Origin: an uncultured Flavobacteriales bacterium
GTDB lineage: Bacteria > Bacteroidota > Bacteroidia > Flavobacteriales_G > Salibacteraceae
Length of the DNA: 64,000 nucleotides
Reading direction: 5' to 3'
Assembly (NCBI GenBank): GCA_943788145.1
Contig: CALSPD010000008.1
Location: 62,001-126,000 of the forward strand
The notes below the pieces were generated by a model. The model searched no databases and was not told where the DNA came from. It saw nothing but the letters and a program-made list of their open reading frames with translations. This document shows, in pieces, positions 44,558 to 53,487 of the stretch. Both the position numbers and the translations under genes were made by a program. The first letter of the stretch is position 1. Each line of letters starts with the position of its first letter.

Positions 44558-44668
44558 GTTTTTCTGTTTTTAAATAATCTGGAGCAAAGGTCGGTTAGGG
44601 GAAATTCACCCACGGTGACATCGGTTACAATGGCAAAAGATTATGGTCAGGAAACCAAAAAAGGTTGG

Positions 44669-45466
44669 TTAGAACAGTAGTTCTGTGCCCAGAATGGCCG
44701 CACCCATGATGAGGATAAACCAGCCAAATCCGACTTTCAGCTTTTTGCCATCTATTCGAGTGGCAAGTGAGCTGCCTATGAAAATCCCACCTATGGCGAG
44801 TAGGGTAAAAGCGACTAAAAAGATCCAATCGATGTCGTAGTTGCTCACATCTCCTAGGAAACCGAGCGTTGATTTTACTGAAATGATGAGAAGCGAAGTG
44901 CCTATGGCGCGTTTCATAGGAAGGCCAGCAAAAAGAACGAGTGCAGGAATGATAAGAAAACCGCCTCCAGCGCCAACCAGTCCGGTAAGTACGCCAACAA
45001 CTAAACCTTCAGCCATGACTATAAAAGCCAGTTTTAGGTTCGAGACTTTTTTGCTCTTAGCCTCATTTTTTGATGGTTTTATCATACTGTAGGATGCAAA
45101 GACCATGAGCAAGGCAAACAGGATCATGAGTAGCATGTCTTTGGAAACCTCAAGATTTCCAAACTGAGCAATTTCTTCTGGAATGGCCGGAACCAAAAAT
45201 TTTCGTGTCAAGAAAACAGCGATTACGCTCGGGGTGCCAAACAACGCTACGGTTTTGTAGTCAACCATGCCTTTAGAAGTGTAGCGCATGCTTCCAACAA
45301 AGCTTGAAATACCCACGATGAAGAGCGAGTAAGCCGTAGCCAGAACAGGCGGTATGCCTACCAAATAGACTAAAACCGGAACAGCCAATGTAGACCCGCC
45401 TCCACCTATCAGTCCAAGGGAGACGCCAATAAGTACAGCAAGCAGGTAACCGATCACTTCAATCAT
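44669..45466 (-). CDS. TauE/SafE family sulfite/organosulfur exporter
   Basis: A 265-residue membrane protein with about eight helices. IGVSLGLIGGGGSTLAVPVLVYLVG and the second half-repeat VGVLTGLVGAGGGFLIIPALVLFAGLPMKRAIGTSLLIIS contain the paired glycine-rich motifs of the TauE/SafE family. Members export sulfite, sulfoacetate or related anions. Placement next to the MBL-rhodanese gene makes sulfite or thiosulfate the likely substrate. It starts 147 bp from the divergent purB gene. Confidence 0.9.
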   Translation of the reverse strand: MIEVIGYLLAVLIGVSLGLIGGGGSTLAVPVLVYLVGIPPVLATAYSLFIVGISSFVGSMRYTSKGMVDYKTVALFGTPSVIAVFLTRKFLVPAIPEEIAQFGNLEVSKDMLLMILFALLMVFASYSMIKPSKNEAKSKKVSNLKLAFIVMAEGLVVGVLTGLVGAGGGFLIIPALVLFAGLPMKRAIGTSLLIISVKSTLGFLGDVSNYDIDWIFLVAFTLLAIGGIFIGSSLATRIDGKKLKVGFGWFILIMGAAILGTELLF

Positions 45467-45564
45467 GGGTGCAAATGTGCATTTTAGGATTTAAGTCTTG
45501 TGTGATGGATGTCGCGGAAACCGCTTTTTCTAGGTGCTGACTTTCATATAGAGGTGCCAACCCA

Positions 45565-45593
45565 TTGGTGGCAATTACAATCCGCTACTTTTG
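45565..45593 (+). promoter_or_regulatory. Bacteroidota-type promoter for purB
   Basis: TTG at 45565-45567, an 18-nt spacer, and TACTTTTG at 45586-45593, 20 nt before the purB ATG. An imperfect inverted repeat (TGCCAACC / GGTGGCA) overlaps the upstream box. Confidence 0.65.
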
Positions 45594-45613
45594 CAACCTT
45601 CAAAATTTAAGCA

Positions 45614-46972
45614 ATGTCCCGTAAAGCCCTCGCGTCCGTTTCTCCAGTTGATGGTCGATATGCCCGCCATTCTGAACCTTTGGTGGAATTCTTTTCCGAA
45701 TTCGCTTTATTCAAATACCGCGTTCGGGTTGAAATAGAATACCTGATACTGCTATCCAACCAAGAGCTGAAGAACATTTCACCTTTAACGGAAGATGAGG
45801 CCTACAAACTGCGTGGCTTGTACATGGATTTCACCCTTCAAGATGCGGAACAAATAAAAACCATCGAGCGCACGACCAACCATGATGTGAAAGCTGTGGA
45901 ATATTTTGTAAAAGCGCAATTGGAGAACATCGGCCGAAACGATCTACTGGAATTTGTCCACTTTGGATTAACCAGCCAAGACATTAACAATACGGCTGTT
46001 CCTCTTAGCATCAAGGAGGCTCAAATGGAAGTCATGTTGCCGCGATTGATGACGGTTCTTGAAGTGCTTCGACAAAAAGCAAAAGATTGGGATAAGATTT
46101 CCATGTTGGCGCGAACGCATGGTCAACCTGCTTCTCCAACGCGTCTGGGTAAGGAAATACAAGTCTTTGTTGAACGTTTAGACCAACAGCTGTTGCAGTT
46201 AAGCCATGTGCCTTTTGCAGCCAAATTTGGCGGTGCTACTGGAAATTTTAATGCCCACCATGTGGCCTACCCAAACCAGGATTGGATTGCCTTTAGCAAC
46301 GAGTTTGTGAATCAAGTGCTAGGATTATACAGATCGCAAACCACGACACAAATAGAACACTATGACCATTTAGCCGCATTGATGGATTGCTGGAAACGCA
46401 TCAACACCATCCTCATTGACTTAAGCCGAGATATTTGGACCTATGTTTCCATGGATTATTTCAAGCAGAAAATCAAGGCTGGAGAGGTTGGGTCATCTGC
46501 AATGCCACACAAAGTGAATCCGATTGATTTTGAAAATGCAGAAGGAAATTTAGGTTTCGCAAACGCCATGTTCGAACACCTTTCGGCCAAATTACCCGTG
46601 AGTCGATTGCAACGCGATTTAACCGATTCCACCGTATTGAGGAACATCGGAATGCCTTTCGCGCATACCTTGATTGCATATGCTTCTTTAGAGAAAGGTT
46701 TAGAAAAACTCATACTGAACGAAGCCGAAATTGCAGCCGAGTTGGACAATCATTGGGAAGTATGTGCCGAGGCAATCCAGACTATATTGAGGCGAGAGGG
46801 CTATGAAAAACCCTATGAAGCGTTGAAAGAGTTGACCCGAAAAAATTCGAAAGTCACGGCCGAATCTTTGGCGCAATTCATTGACGGATTAGGTGTCAGC
46901 GAAGCCGTGAAGGTTGAGTTAAAGCGCATAACACCGCAAAATTACACGGGCATCGCATCTTTGGGAGCTTGA
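45614..46972 (+). CDS. purB: Adenylosuccinate lyase
   Basis: Acts twice in purine synthesis, releasing fumarate from SAICAR and from adenylosuccinate. The 452-residue length and the E. coli-like N terminus (SVSPVDGRYARHSEPLVEFFSEFALFKYRVRVE) identify this enzyme within the fumarase/aspartase superfamily. The signature GSSAMPHKVNPIDFENAEGNLG, TSQDINNTA and ARTHGQPASPTRLGKE are intact. Its stop overlaps the TTG start of the ABC exporter gene (4 nt), so the two are coupled. Confidence 0.96.
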   Translation: MSRKALASVSPVDGRYARHSEPLVEFFSEFALFKYRVRVEIEYLILLSNQELKNISPLTEDEAYKLRGLYMDFTLQDAEQIKTIERTTNHDVKAVEYFVKAQLENIGRNDLLEFVHFGLTSQDINNTAVPLSIKEAQMEVMLPRLMTVLEVLRQKAKDWDKISMLARTHGQPASPTRLGKEIQVFVERLDQQLLQLSHVPFAAKFGGATGNFNAHHVAYPNQDWIAFSNEFVNQVLGLYRSQTTTQIEHYDHLAALMDCWKRINTILIDLSRDIWTYVSMDYFKQKIKAGEVGSSAMPHKVNPIDFENAEGNLGFANAMFEHLSAKLPVSRLQRDLTDSTVLRNIGMPFAHTLIAYASLEKGLEKLILNEAEIAAELDNHWEVCAEAIQTILRREGYEKPYEALKELTRKNSKVTAESLAQFIDGLGVSEAVKVELKRITPQNYTGIASLGA

Positions 46973-48789
46973 AAAACTTTTTACAAATACTCAATCATTT
47001 AAGTCCTTATAAAGGACGGGTTGTACTCAACTTATTGTACAATCTGCTGAATGCTGCCTTTTCGGTGGTTTCATTTTCGGCCATCATTCCTTTTTTGAAA
47101 ATTCTATTCGACCGTGTTGGCGATAGCAAGGAAGAGATAGTTGAGAGCAAAGTGGGTGACGGTATGATGAATGAGCTCAACCATTGGTTTGACCTTTACA
47201 TTTTTAACGAAGGACCCAAAAATGCCTTGATGGTTTTTTGTTTCATCATTGTCATTCTCTTTCTCATCCGAAATCTGTTTCGCTTTCTTGCGCAGCATCA
47301 AATGGCGTATTTGCGAAATGCTGTGGTGCGAGATGTGCGCGAAAACATCTATTCAAAGCTACTGAGACTGCCCATGGCCTATTACACCGATGAACGAAAG
47401 GGCAACATTTACTCAAGGTTTACCAACGATGTTTCAGAAGTGGAATGGTCGGTCATGGGTGCCTTGGAAGCAGTTTTCAAAAACCCCGTCCTTATCCTTT
47501 TCTTCTTCGGAACGCTGGTCGTTATCAGTTGGCAACTAACCTTATTTGTGGTTCTAGTCTTACCAATTTCGGGGTTTGTCATTGGAAAGATTGGGAAGTC
47601 GCTTAAGAAGACTGCCCGTAAAGGTCAAAATGAGTTAGGTCACGTTGTATCTACCTTAGAAGAAACGGTGGGCGGCATCAGAATCGTGAAAGGATTTGGC
47701 GCAGAGGGCCAGTTTCATCAGCGATTTGAACGGTTGAATAACAGCTATTTCCGCTTGATGGTAAAGTTGTATCGCAAGCAATATTTGGCTTCCCCCATCA
47801 ATGAAACCTTATCGGCAATCACCATTGCCATGATCCTTTGGTTTGGTGGTAATTTGGTGCTAGAAGGTCGGATGCTTGCGGGAGAATCCTTCATTCTTTA
47901 CATTGCTATTTTTTCTCAAATGATATCTCCAGCTCGCGCGTTAACAGAGGCATTTACCCGTGTTCAGCGTGGTATTGCGGCTTCCGAACGTATCAACGAG
48001 GTGCTTTCAGCAGATGAGCAGGTGTTGGAGGTTGAAAACGCTTTGAATGTCAGTGGGTTTGAATCGGAAATAGAATTCCAATCGGTCGGTTTTTCTTACG
48101 AGGAAGCGCATGTACTGAAAAATATAAATCTGACGGTCAAAAAGGGTGAGGCCATTGCCATTGTAGGTCCCTCGGGCGGTGGAAAATCAACTCTGGTCGA
48201 CTTGCTTCCACGTTTCTACGATGTGGTTGAAGGTTCACTCAAATTAGACGGAACACCCATCGATCAGTTCAACGTAAAACAATACCGACACTTATTTGGA
48301 ATTGTAAGTCAGCAGAGCGTACTGTTTAACGATTCCATTCGAAATAACCTGCTCGTTGGGAAACCTGACGCTACTGATCAAGAAATGATCGAAGCGCTAC
48401 ACGCGGCAAACGCACATGGATTTGTCATGTCCTTGCCTGAAGGCCTAGACACCATCGTTGGTGAATCGGGTAATAAGCTGAGCGGGGGTCAAAAACAGCG
48501 GTTGAGCATTGCGCGAGCCATTCTCAAAAATCCGCCAATTCTAATTTTGGACGAAGCTACTTCGGCATTAGATACGGAGAGCGAACGGCTTGTGCAGGAT
48601 GCGCTTGCCAAAATCATGAAAGGCAGGACTTCTTTTGTCATTGCGCATAGATTGAGCACGGTAACGCATGCCGATCGAATTATTGTACTGGAAAAAGGCG
48701 AGATCATTCAAATGGGAACACATGACCAATTGATGGAAGAAGTTGGAATGTACCAGCGCTTGGTTCAGCTTCAGGAATTGGCAGGCTAG
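46969..48789 (+). CDS. ABC exporter, MsbA-like (fused membrane and ATPase domains)
   Basis: A 606-residue half-transporter. The six-helix domain occupies about 1-330 (YKGRVVLNLLYNLLNAAFSVVSFSAIIPFLKILF to VQRGIAASERINEVL). The nucleotide-binding domain follows, with Walker A GPSGGGKST, signature LSGGQKQRLSIARAI, Walker B ILILDEATSALD and the H-loop AHRLST. Bacteroidota members are usually annotated as lipid A/phospholipid flippases or multidrug exporters; the substrate is not decided here. It starts at TTG inside the purB stop and shares a CTAG tetramer with the convergent amidotransferase gene. Confidence 0.93.
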   Translation: MKNFLQILNHLSPYKGRVVLNLLYNLLNAAFSVVSFSAIIPFLKILFDRVGDSKEEIVESKVGDGMMNELNHWFDLYIFNEGPKNALMVFCFIIVILFLIRNLFRFLAQHQMAYLRNAVVRDVRENIYSKLLRLPMAYYTDERKGNIYSRFTNDVSEVEWSVMGALEAVFKNPVLILFFFGTLVVISWQLTLFVVLVLPISGFVIGKIGKSLKKTARKGQNELGHVVSTLEETVGGIRIVKGFGAEGQFHQRFERLNNSYFRLMVKLYRKQYLASPINETLSAITIAMILWFGGNLVLEGRMLAGESFILYIAIFSQMISPARALTEAFTRVQRGIAASERINEVLSADEQVLEVENALNVSGFESEIEFQSVGFSYEEAHVLKNINLTVKKGEAIAIVGPSGGGKSTLVDLLPRFYDVVEGSLKLDGTPIDQFNVKQYRHLFGIVSQQSVLFNDSIRNNLLVGKPDATDQEMIEALHAANAHGFVMSLPEGLDTIVGESGNKLSGGQKQRLSIARAILKNPPILILDEATSALDTESERLVQDALAKIMKGRTSFVIAHRLSTVTHADRIIVLEKGEIIQMGTHDQLMEEVGMYQRLVQLQELAG

Positions 48790-49652
48790 TTTGTTACAAC
48801 CTTCCTGAAATTTACACTGAAATCTTTGTAGAACATGATCATGGTATTCGTAGGAATCGGTCGCCAATCTTCTCCGAATTCGGTCAGTTTTTCTGACACA
48901 ATCATCATCGATCGATTTTCACCTTCAGATGGAATCATATGGCAGACGCCATCGATACATTCATAGCGGGAGCCCTCGCTGTAGTAGAGTGAGAGCGGTT
49001 CATCCGTTTTGTGTGATGTATATCGGAGGCCTACCATGCGCTCACCGTCTGTGACTACCATATTCAGGTAGGCACTTTCTTCAATGCCTTGCTCTTTTAT
49101 AATGCGTTCAAGAGTATTGATCATCGATTGCATCGCGTCTGCCATTAAATCGGCAGTGAGTGCTTCGTTCTCCAATCGTTTGTTTAGTTCGTTTAGGAAG
49201 AGTGCAAAAAGGTGTTCCGTGTCGGTTTGTCCTTGAATCCAATTGAACATTTCCTCGCTCAATTCATTCATAATGCTACGCTTCAGTCGCTTGAATTCGG
49301 GCGCATCACCGTTGTGCATCATTAGAAACTGCTTGTAGTTAAACGGGTGGCAATTCGTTTCTGCCAACACGCCTACGGTGGCCGCCCTCACATGCGCCAT
49401 AAAACAAGTTGATTTTACGAGCGGAGCAATTGATTTTAGATTTTGATTGTTCCAAGCGGGTGTGATGGACTTAAAAGATGCAGGAATATCACTTAAAATG
49501 TTGTTGTACCACCCCACGCCAAAACCATCTCCGTTCAGCGGTTCTTCGATTTCCTTCGCATTAAAACTTTGGTTGATCAACGAATTCTTCGGTTCGATCA
49601 GCAGTTTTTCCATTAAAATGGGGCGACCCATGTAGGCAACTAGACGACACAT
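48786..49652 (-). CDS. Class II glutamine amidotransferase (EgtC/YafJ-like)
   Basis: A 288-residue N-terminal nucleophile hydrolase. Cys2 (MCRLVAYMGRP) is the expected nucleophile after Met removal. FGVGWYN, FMAHVRAATVGVLAETNCHPF and LMMHNGDAPEFKRLKRSIMNEL fit the Gn-AT-II fold. Related proteins include EgtC, the gamma-glutamyl hydrolase of ergothioneine synthesis, but no other egt genes are present here. The activity is therefore a class assignment only. A CTAG stop overlap joins it tail-to-tail with the ABC gene. Confidence 0.85.
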   Translation of the reverse strand: MCRLVAYMGRPILMEKLLIEPKNSLINQSFNAKEIEEPLNGDGFGVGWYNNILSDIPASFKSITPAWNNQNLKSIAPLVKSTCFMAHVRAATVGVLAETNCHPFNYKQFLMMHNGDAPEFKRLKRSIMNELSEEMFNWIQGQTDTEHLFALFLNELNKRLENEALTADLMADAMQSMINTLERIIKEQGIEESAYLNMVVTDGERMVGLRYTSHKTDEPLSLYYSEGSRYECIDGVCHMIPSEGENRSMMIVSEKLTEFGEDWRPIPTNTMIMFYKDFSVNFRKVVTN

Positions 49653-49755
49653 AGTGGTAATATTTTAAACCAAAGTAGATTGAATTTTCAATCGAATGCA
49701 CTTCCGATTAAAAAATACAATGATGTCTAATTACCGTTTTGAAAATTGAGTGAGC

Positions 49756-49866
49756 CTAAAACTCTTTGGGGCAGTCTTTACAAGCTTTTTTGCCTTTTTT
49801 CTTGTATCGCTTGCAGCACTTTTTTTTGCAATCTAAAGGCAAAATAGCCCAGTTCAATTCCATCAT
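49756..49866 (-). CDS. Cys/Lys-rich micro-protein, 36 residues
   Basis: A short frame that is not called by length-based tools. It reads MMELNWAILPLD followed by CKKKCCKRYKKKGKKAC and KDCPKEF. Five cysteines (13, 17, 18, 29, 32) sit among 13 lysines. The spacing CxxxCC...CxxC suggests metal (zinc or copper) or iron-sulfur binding, or nucleic-acid contact. It occupies the only >300-bp gap of the window (49653-49976), downstream of an exact TAnnTTTG element. It may be co-transcribed with the amidotransferase gene. I recall similar Cys/Lys-rich small ORFs in this phylum but cannot name a family. Confidence 0.5.
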   Translation of the reverse strand: MMELNWAILPLDCKKKCCKRYKKKGKKACKDCPKEF

Positions 49867-49926
49867 TGCACAGGGGGCAGTGAGTGGTGTTGAATTACTA
49901 TGGTTAACTGTGGATTTCACGAAGCA

Positions 49927-49934
49927 CAAATGTA
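49927..49934 (-). promoter_or_regulatory. Candidate -7 element (TACATTTG) upstream of the Cys/Lys-rich micro-protein
   Basis: An exact TAnnTTTG on the minus strand, 60 nt before the ATG of the 36-residue frame, inside the DUF4249-amidotransferase gap. Confidence 0.45.
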
Positions 49935-49976
49935 ATTCAAGATGATCGAAGAAAACCGTATTGGATCAACCTATCA

Positions 49977-50966
49977 TTAAGGGCAAGTGACGCTAGGAAT
50001 TGTATCAGGAACGGCTACTGCATTTGCCGAAATGCCCCCAACACCAAAGAACCCGTATGCGGCCTTGTTTGTTGTCAGATTCATTAAGTTTCCTGTTATT
50101 GGAGCTGGAGGGCCATCGAAAGGGCCTCCTACAAAGGCGGTCTGACTGCGTACCGTATTAACGAAATTGAAGTAAGCTTCGGTAGAACGCATCTGAAAAA
50201 CAGTCACCGTATCGCCTAATTCAAGTTCATCCCCATAAACATCCAACCCAAAGAGGCAAAACCCATCAATACCATCGTCATTGGCTGTTGCAATGAAGTT
50301 TGGTCGCGAATCGTATTTGTTGTTTACATAGAACATCCATCGATAAAAATCCCCTGAACCCGGTTTTTCAAAGGTTTGAACACCTAAATAATAGGCGCAA
50401 GAGTCTTGGATGAAGTTTGGACCATAATTGGCCGTGACAGATAATAAAGGCGGAACATCATGATAGACTTCAGGTTTGGTTTCATAAAAACTTCCTAATG
50501 CCTGAATCTCTAAATGGTAGGTTGCTCCAACTATTGGGTAGTAAGTAAAACGATAGGTGCCTGGGCTATCTTGATCTTCCTCTAAGGTTTCCACAGCAAC
50601 TCCATCTTCGTACAGAACCACTGAAGCATTGCTTACTGGTGGCGGAGCTGAGTTGGAGAAATAATCGGCTGTGGTTGTTAATCGCACCTTGTTGAAGGGA
50701 AAGTAGTCCGTTTCCGCCTCGATCGAGTCAATGTTAATGAAGGCATCAACAAGTGCAACAGCGAGCTTAATGTCGGAAAGTGGAATAATGGTCTGACCAA
50801 AACAATCCAAGTCTGAATCAGGTATGTAATAATCTCGTTGGGTTAGGTATCCTTCAATAACCAATTCAGGGTCAGTAGGAGGTAAGTCGAGGTCAATTTC
50901 CTCTTGGCAACCGATAGTTAAGCAGCAGAGCCCAACAAACAAAGCGATGTAGGTTAAATGCTTCAT
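49977..50966 (-). CDS. DUF4249 domain lipoprotein
   Basis: A 329-residue surface-type lipoprotein: MKHLTYIALFVGLCCLTIGCQEEIDLDLP with the lipobox Cys20 and the family opening DLPPTDPELVIEGYLTQRD. The remainder is beta-rich, with a YHLEIQALGSFYETKPE segment (immunoglobulin-like). DUF4249 proteins are widespread partners of TonB-dependent receptors in Bacteroidota, in the position SusD would occupy in a SusCD pair. Its start is 3 bp after the receptor stop, so the two form one unit. The ligand is unknown. Confidence 0.88.
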   Translation of the reverse strand: MKHLTYIALFVGLCCLTIGCQEEIDLDLPPTDPELVIEGYLTQRDYYIPDSDLDCFGQTIIPLSDIKLAVALVDAFINIDSIEAETDYFPFNKVRLTTTADYFSNSAPPPVSNASVVLYEDGVAVETLEEDQDSPGTYRFTYYPIVGATYHLEIQALGSFYETKPEVYHDVPPLLSVTANYGPNFIQDSCAYYLGVQTFEKPGSGDFYRWMFYVNNKYDSRPNFIATANDDGIDGFCLFGLDVYGDELELGDTVTVFQMRSTEAYFNFVNTVRSQTAFVGGPFDGPPAPITGNLMNLTTNKAAYGFFGVGGISANAVAVPDTIPSVTCP

Positions 50967-50969
50967 GAC

Positions 50970-53342
50970 TTAAAATTTGAAATTGATGGTTAAGTAAGGA
51001 ATCGGAATAGCGTAAATGGAAAGGCGGAATGCCTTTGTGATTTCCGGATTATCCTCATCCTGTTGGAAAAAGATTGAATAAGGGTTTTTTCGTCCGTAGA
51101 CATTGTAAACTCCCGTAGCGAGATCGATGGAATAATTTTTCTTTTCAGGATTCACTAGGTTAAAGTTCATAGCTGCATCCAAACGGTGATAAGCGGGGGT
51201 TCGCGCTCCATTTCTGTTGTTGTAAATGGGGTAGGTGACTCCGCCAAAAGTCGCGCGTGCTTCAGGATAGGTGATAGGTCGGCCTGTCATATAAGCAAAG
51301 CTCGATGCGAAATTTATGCGCTTTGTGATGTCGTAGCTAGCAACAATACTGATGTCGTGCGTTTTGTCCCAGTTTGCTGGATAGGGATCGCCATTGTTTA
51401 TTTCCGCAACAAAGCGCTCTACCCTTGATAAAGTATAACTAACCCATCCGGTTAGTTTACCGCGCTTACGTTTAATCTGAAATTCCAATCCATAAGCTTG
51501 TCCGTCACCAGTGTACAATTCCGTTTCCAAAGTGTTGTTAAGAAGCAATTCTGCCTCGTCTTTATAGTCGACCAAATCTTGAAAGTATTTGTAATACACC
51601 TCCACCGATGTCTCATAGGTGTTCGCCCGAAAGTTTCTAAAATAACCCAGTCCGATCTGGTCCACAAGTCCAGGCTTGATATATTCACCTGCAGGCATGT
51701 AAATATCTACTGGAGTAGCAGCGGTGGTGTTTGAAATCAAATGGATGTATTGGCGCATTCGATTGTAACTTCCTTTCACAGATGAAAATTCATCAATTTG
51801 AAAGTTCACTGAAAACCTAGGTTCAATGCCGTGGTAGAATTTCACAATATCCCATTCGTCATACTGAATCGTATCAATAGGAGTAACATTTTGAGATGGG
51901 TTATCAGGATCGATAGGTTGGTCATTTGGATATTTATATACGTGTCCAGCGCCTAATTGAGCAAATCCGCTGTATCGAACACCATAAGCAAGTGTCAATC
52001 GAGTGCCAATTTTTTGTTCATTGCTTAAATAAAGGGCCGATTCAAAAGCAGGAATTGAACGCACTTTAAAATTGAAGGTGTCGCGCACATCGCCTGTTTC
52101 AAAGTAGGCTTCGGCCGCTCCAGGGCTGAAATAATAGTATGTGTTTTGAAAACCGAACTCGACTTTGTTGTTTGGATTTGCGAAGTAGGTGAAATCTGCC
52201 TTTCCGCTTATGTTTTCAATGTCGGCTTTCCACTCTAGTCCAAAGGCATCTTGCTCAAAACCGAGGGAATAGCTGTATTTACTATAAATAGCCGAGAAAT
52301 TCGAGAATAGCTTTTCTGAAAACAAATGATTCCATCGAAGGGTTGCCGTTCGGTTTCCCCAGCGAGTTCTGAATAATCCATCTAAATCAAACACATCGTC
52401 TCCAAAATAACCGGCCACAAAAACACGGTTTTTGTCATTTATAGTCCAGTTCACTTTTCCGTTTAGATCATAGAAATATAACCTGCTGTCCTTGATGGTC
52501 TCGTCTGGGGCAAAAGGGAAAAAGATGTCGAAGTAGCTTCTTCGACCCGACACGATAAAGCTCGCTTTGTCCTTGACGATAGGCCCTTCCAATGTCAATC
52601 TGCTGAAAAGTAAACCTAGTCCACCGGTAGCGCTATATTTTTTCTGATTGCCCTCTTTTTGACGAATGTCTAATACGGAGGAAAGCCGACCACCGTATTT
52701 GGAAGGGATTCCGCCTTTATATAGCTTGGCATCTTTGATGGCATCGGCATTAAAAACAGAGAAAAATCCAAAAAGATGGCTTGAACTAAATACGGGACTT
52801 TCATCCAAGAGGATGAGGTTTTGATCAATGTTTCCACCGCGAACATTAAAGCCTGTGGCTCCTTCACCCACTGTCGTAACTCCAGGTAAAAGTTGAATAG
52901 AGCGGATGATGTCCGCTTCCCCAAGCAACTGAGGTATTTTTTTTACCTGAGCGATGTCAAGTTTTTCAACACTCATTTCAACGCTTGTTAGCGCTTCGTC
53001 TTCGCGCTCCCCCGTTACGACCACCTCTTCCAACATGGCTTGCGAAAAACCGATTTCGGTGTTTCTGGTTAGGTTACTTGTCAGTTGAATCGTTTCAGAA
53101 ACCGTTTCGAATCCTATGAAACTCCACTCTACCGTATACGTGCCGGGGTCAACGGATAGGGAGTAAAACCCATATTCATTCGTCACGGTTCCGGCATTTA
53201 ATTCTTTAATCAATACCGTAGCTGCTATCATGCCTTCACCCGTTTCAAGGTCTTTGACGTAACCACTTATGGTTACCTTGTTCTGAGCGATTCCCGCACC
53301 GATGAATAAAATAGAAAATAGCAACGTTACGATTAGTCTCAT
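50970..53342 (-). CDS. TonB-dependent receptor with carboxypeptidase-regulatory-like N-terminal domain
   Basis: A 790-residue outer-membrane transporter. After the signal peptide (MRLIVTLLFSILFIGAGIAQ) comes a CarboxypepD_reg-like domain (about 20-105, VTISGYVKDLETGEGMIAATVLIKELNAGTVTNEYGFYSLSV). The plug follows (VEKLDIAQVKKIPQLLGEADIIRSIQLLPGVTTVGEGATGFNVRGGNIDQNLILLDESPVF), then a 22-strand barrel ending in LTINFKF with a terminal Phe. It depends on TonB/ExbB/ExbD encoded elsewhere. With the adjacent DUF4249 lipoprotein it is likely an uptake complex; the substrate is not known. A -7 element lies just upstream. Confidence 0.93.
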   Translation of the reverse strand: MRLIVTLLFSILFIGAGIAQNKVTISGYVKDLETGEGMIAATVLIKELNAGTVTNEYGFYSLSVDPGTYTVEWSFIGFETVSETIQLTSNLTRNTEIGFSQAMLEEVVVTGEREDEALTSVEMSVEKLDIAQVKKIPQLLGEADIIRSIQLLPGVTTVGEGATGFNVRGGNIDQNLILLDESPVFSSSHLFGFFSVFNADAIKDAKLYKGGIPSKYGGRLSSVLDIRQKEGNQKKYSATGGLGLLFSRLTLEGPIVKDKASFIVSGRRSYFDIFFPFAPDETIKDSRLYFYDLNGKVNWTINDKNRVFVAGYFGDDVFDLDGLFRTRWGNRTATLRWNHLFSEKLFSNFSAIYSKYSYSLGFEQDAFGLEWKADIENISGKADFTYFANPNNKVEFGFQNTYYYFSPGAAEAYFETGDVRDTFNFKVRSIPAFESALYLSNEQKIGTRLTLAYGVRYSGFAQLGAGHVYKYPNDQPIDPDNPSQNVTPIDTIQYDEWDIVKFYHGIEPRFSVNFQIDEFSSVKGSYNRMRQYIHLISNTTAATPVDIYMPAGEYIKPGLVDQIGLGYFRNFRANTYETSVEVYYKYFQDLVDYKDEAELLLNNTLETELYTGDGQAYGLEFQIKRKRGKLTGWVSYTLSRVERFVAEINNGDPYPANWDKTHDISIVASYDITKRINFASSFAYMTGRPITYPEARATFGGVTYPIYNNRNGARTPAYHRLDAAMNFNLVNPEKKNYSIDLATGVYNVYGRKNPYSIFFQQDEDNPEITKAFRLSIYAIPIPYLTINFKF

Positions 53343-53362
53343 CCGTAGTTTTTATTGGCGGG

Positions 53363-53370
53363 CAAATGTA
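53363..53370 (-). promoter_or_regulatory. Candidate -7 element (TACATTTG) for the TonB receptor/DUF4249 operon
   Basis: An exact TAnnTTTG on the minus strand, 20 nt before the receptor ATG, with TTG about 15 nt further upstream (shorter than usual). Confidence 0.5.
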
Positions 53371-53487
53371 CCTTTCGTGGTCAATCAAAGCACCGTGATT
53401 GGATGAATGGAACAATTAAGAGGAGGAATGGTTTACCTTTCTTGCTTAACTATCGCGAAGATTGACGGAAAAATAAATCCGAAAAAA

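Noticed and set aside
45554..45573. Imperfect inverted repeat TGCCAACC/GGTGGCA overlapping the purB promoter
   Set aside because: The arms differ by one base in length, and no cognate regulator is evident. It is mentioned with the promoter only.
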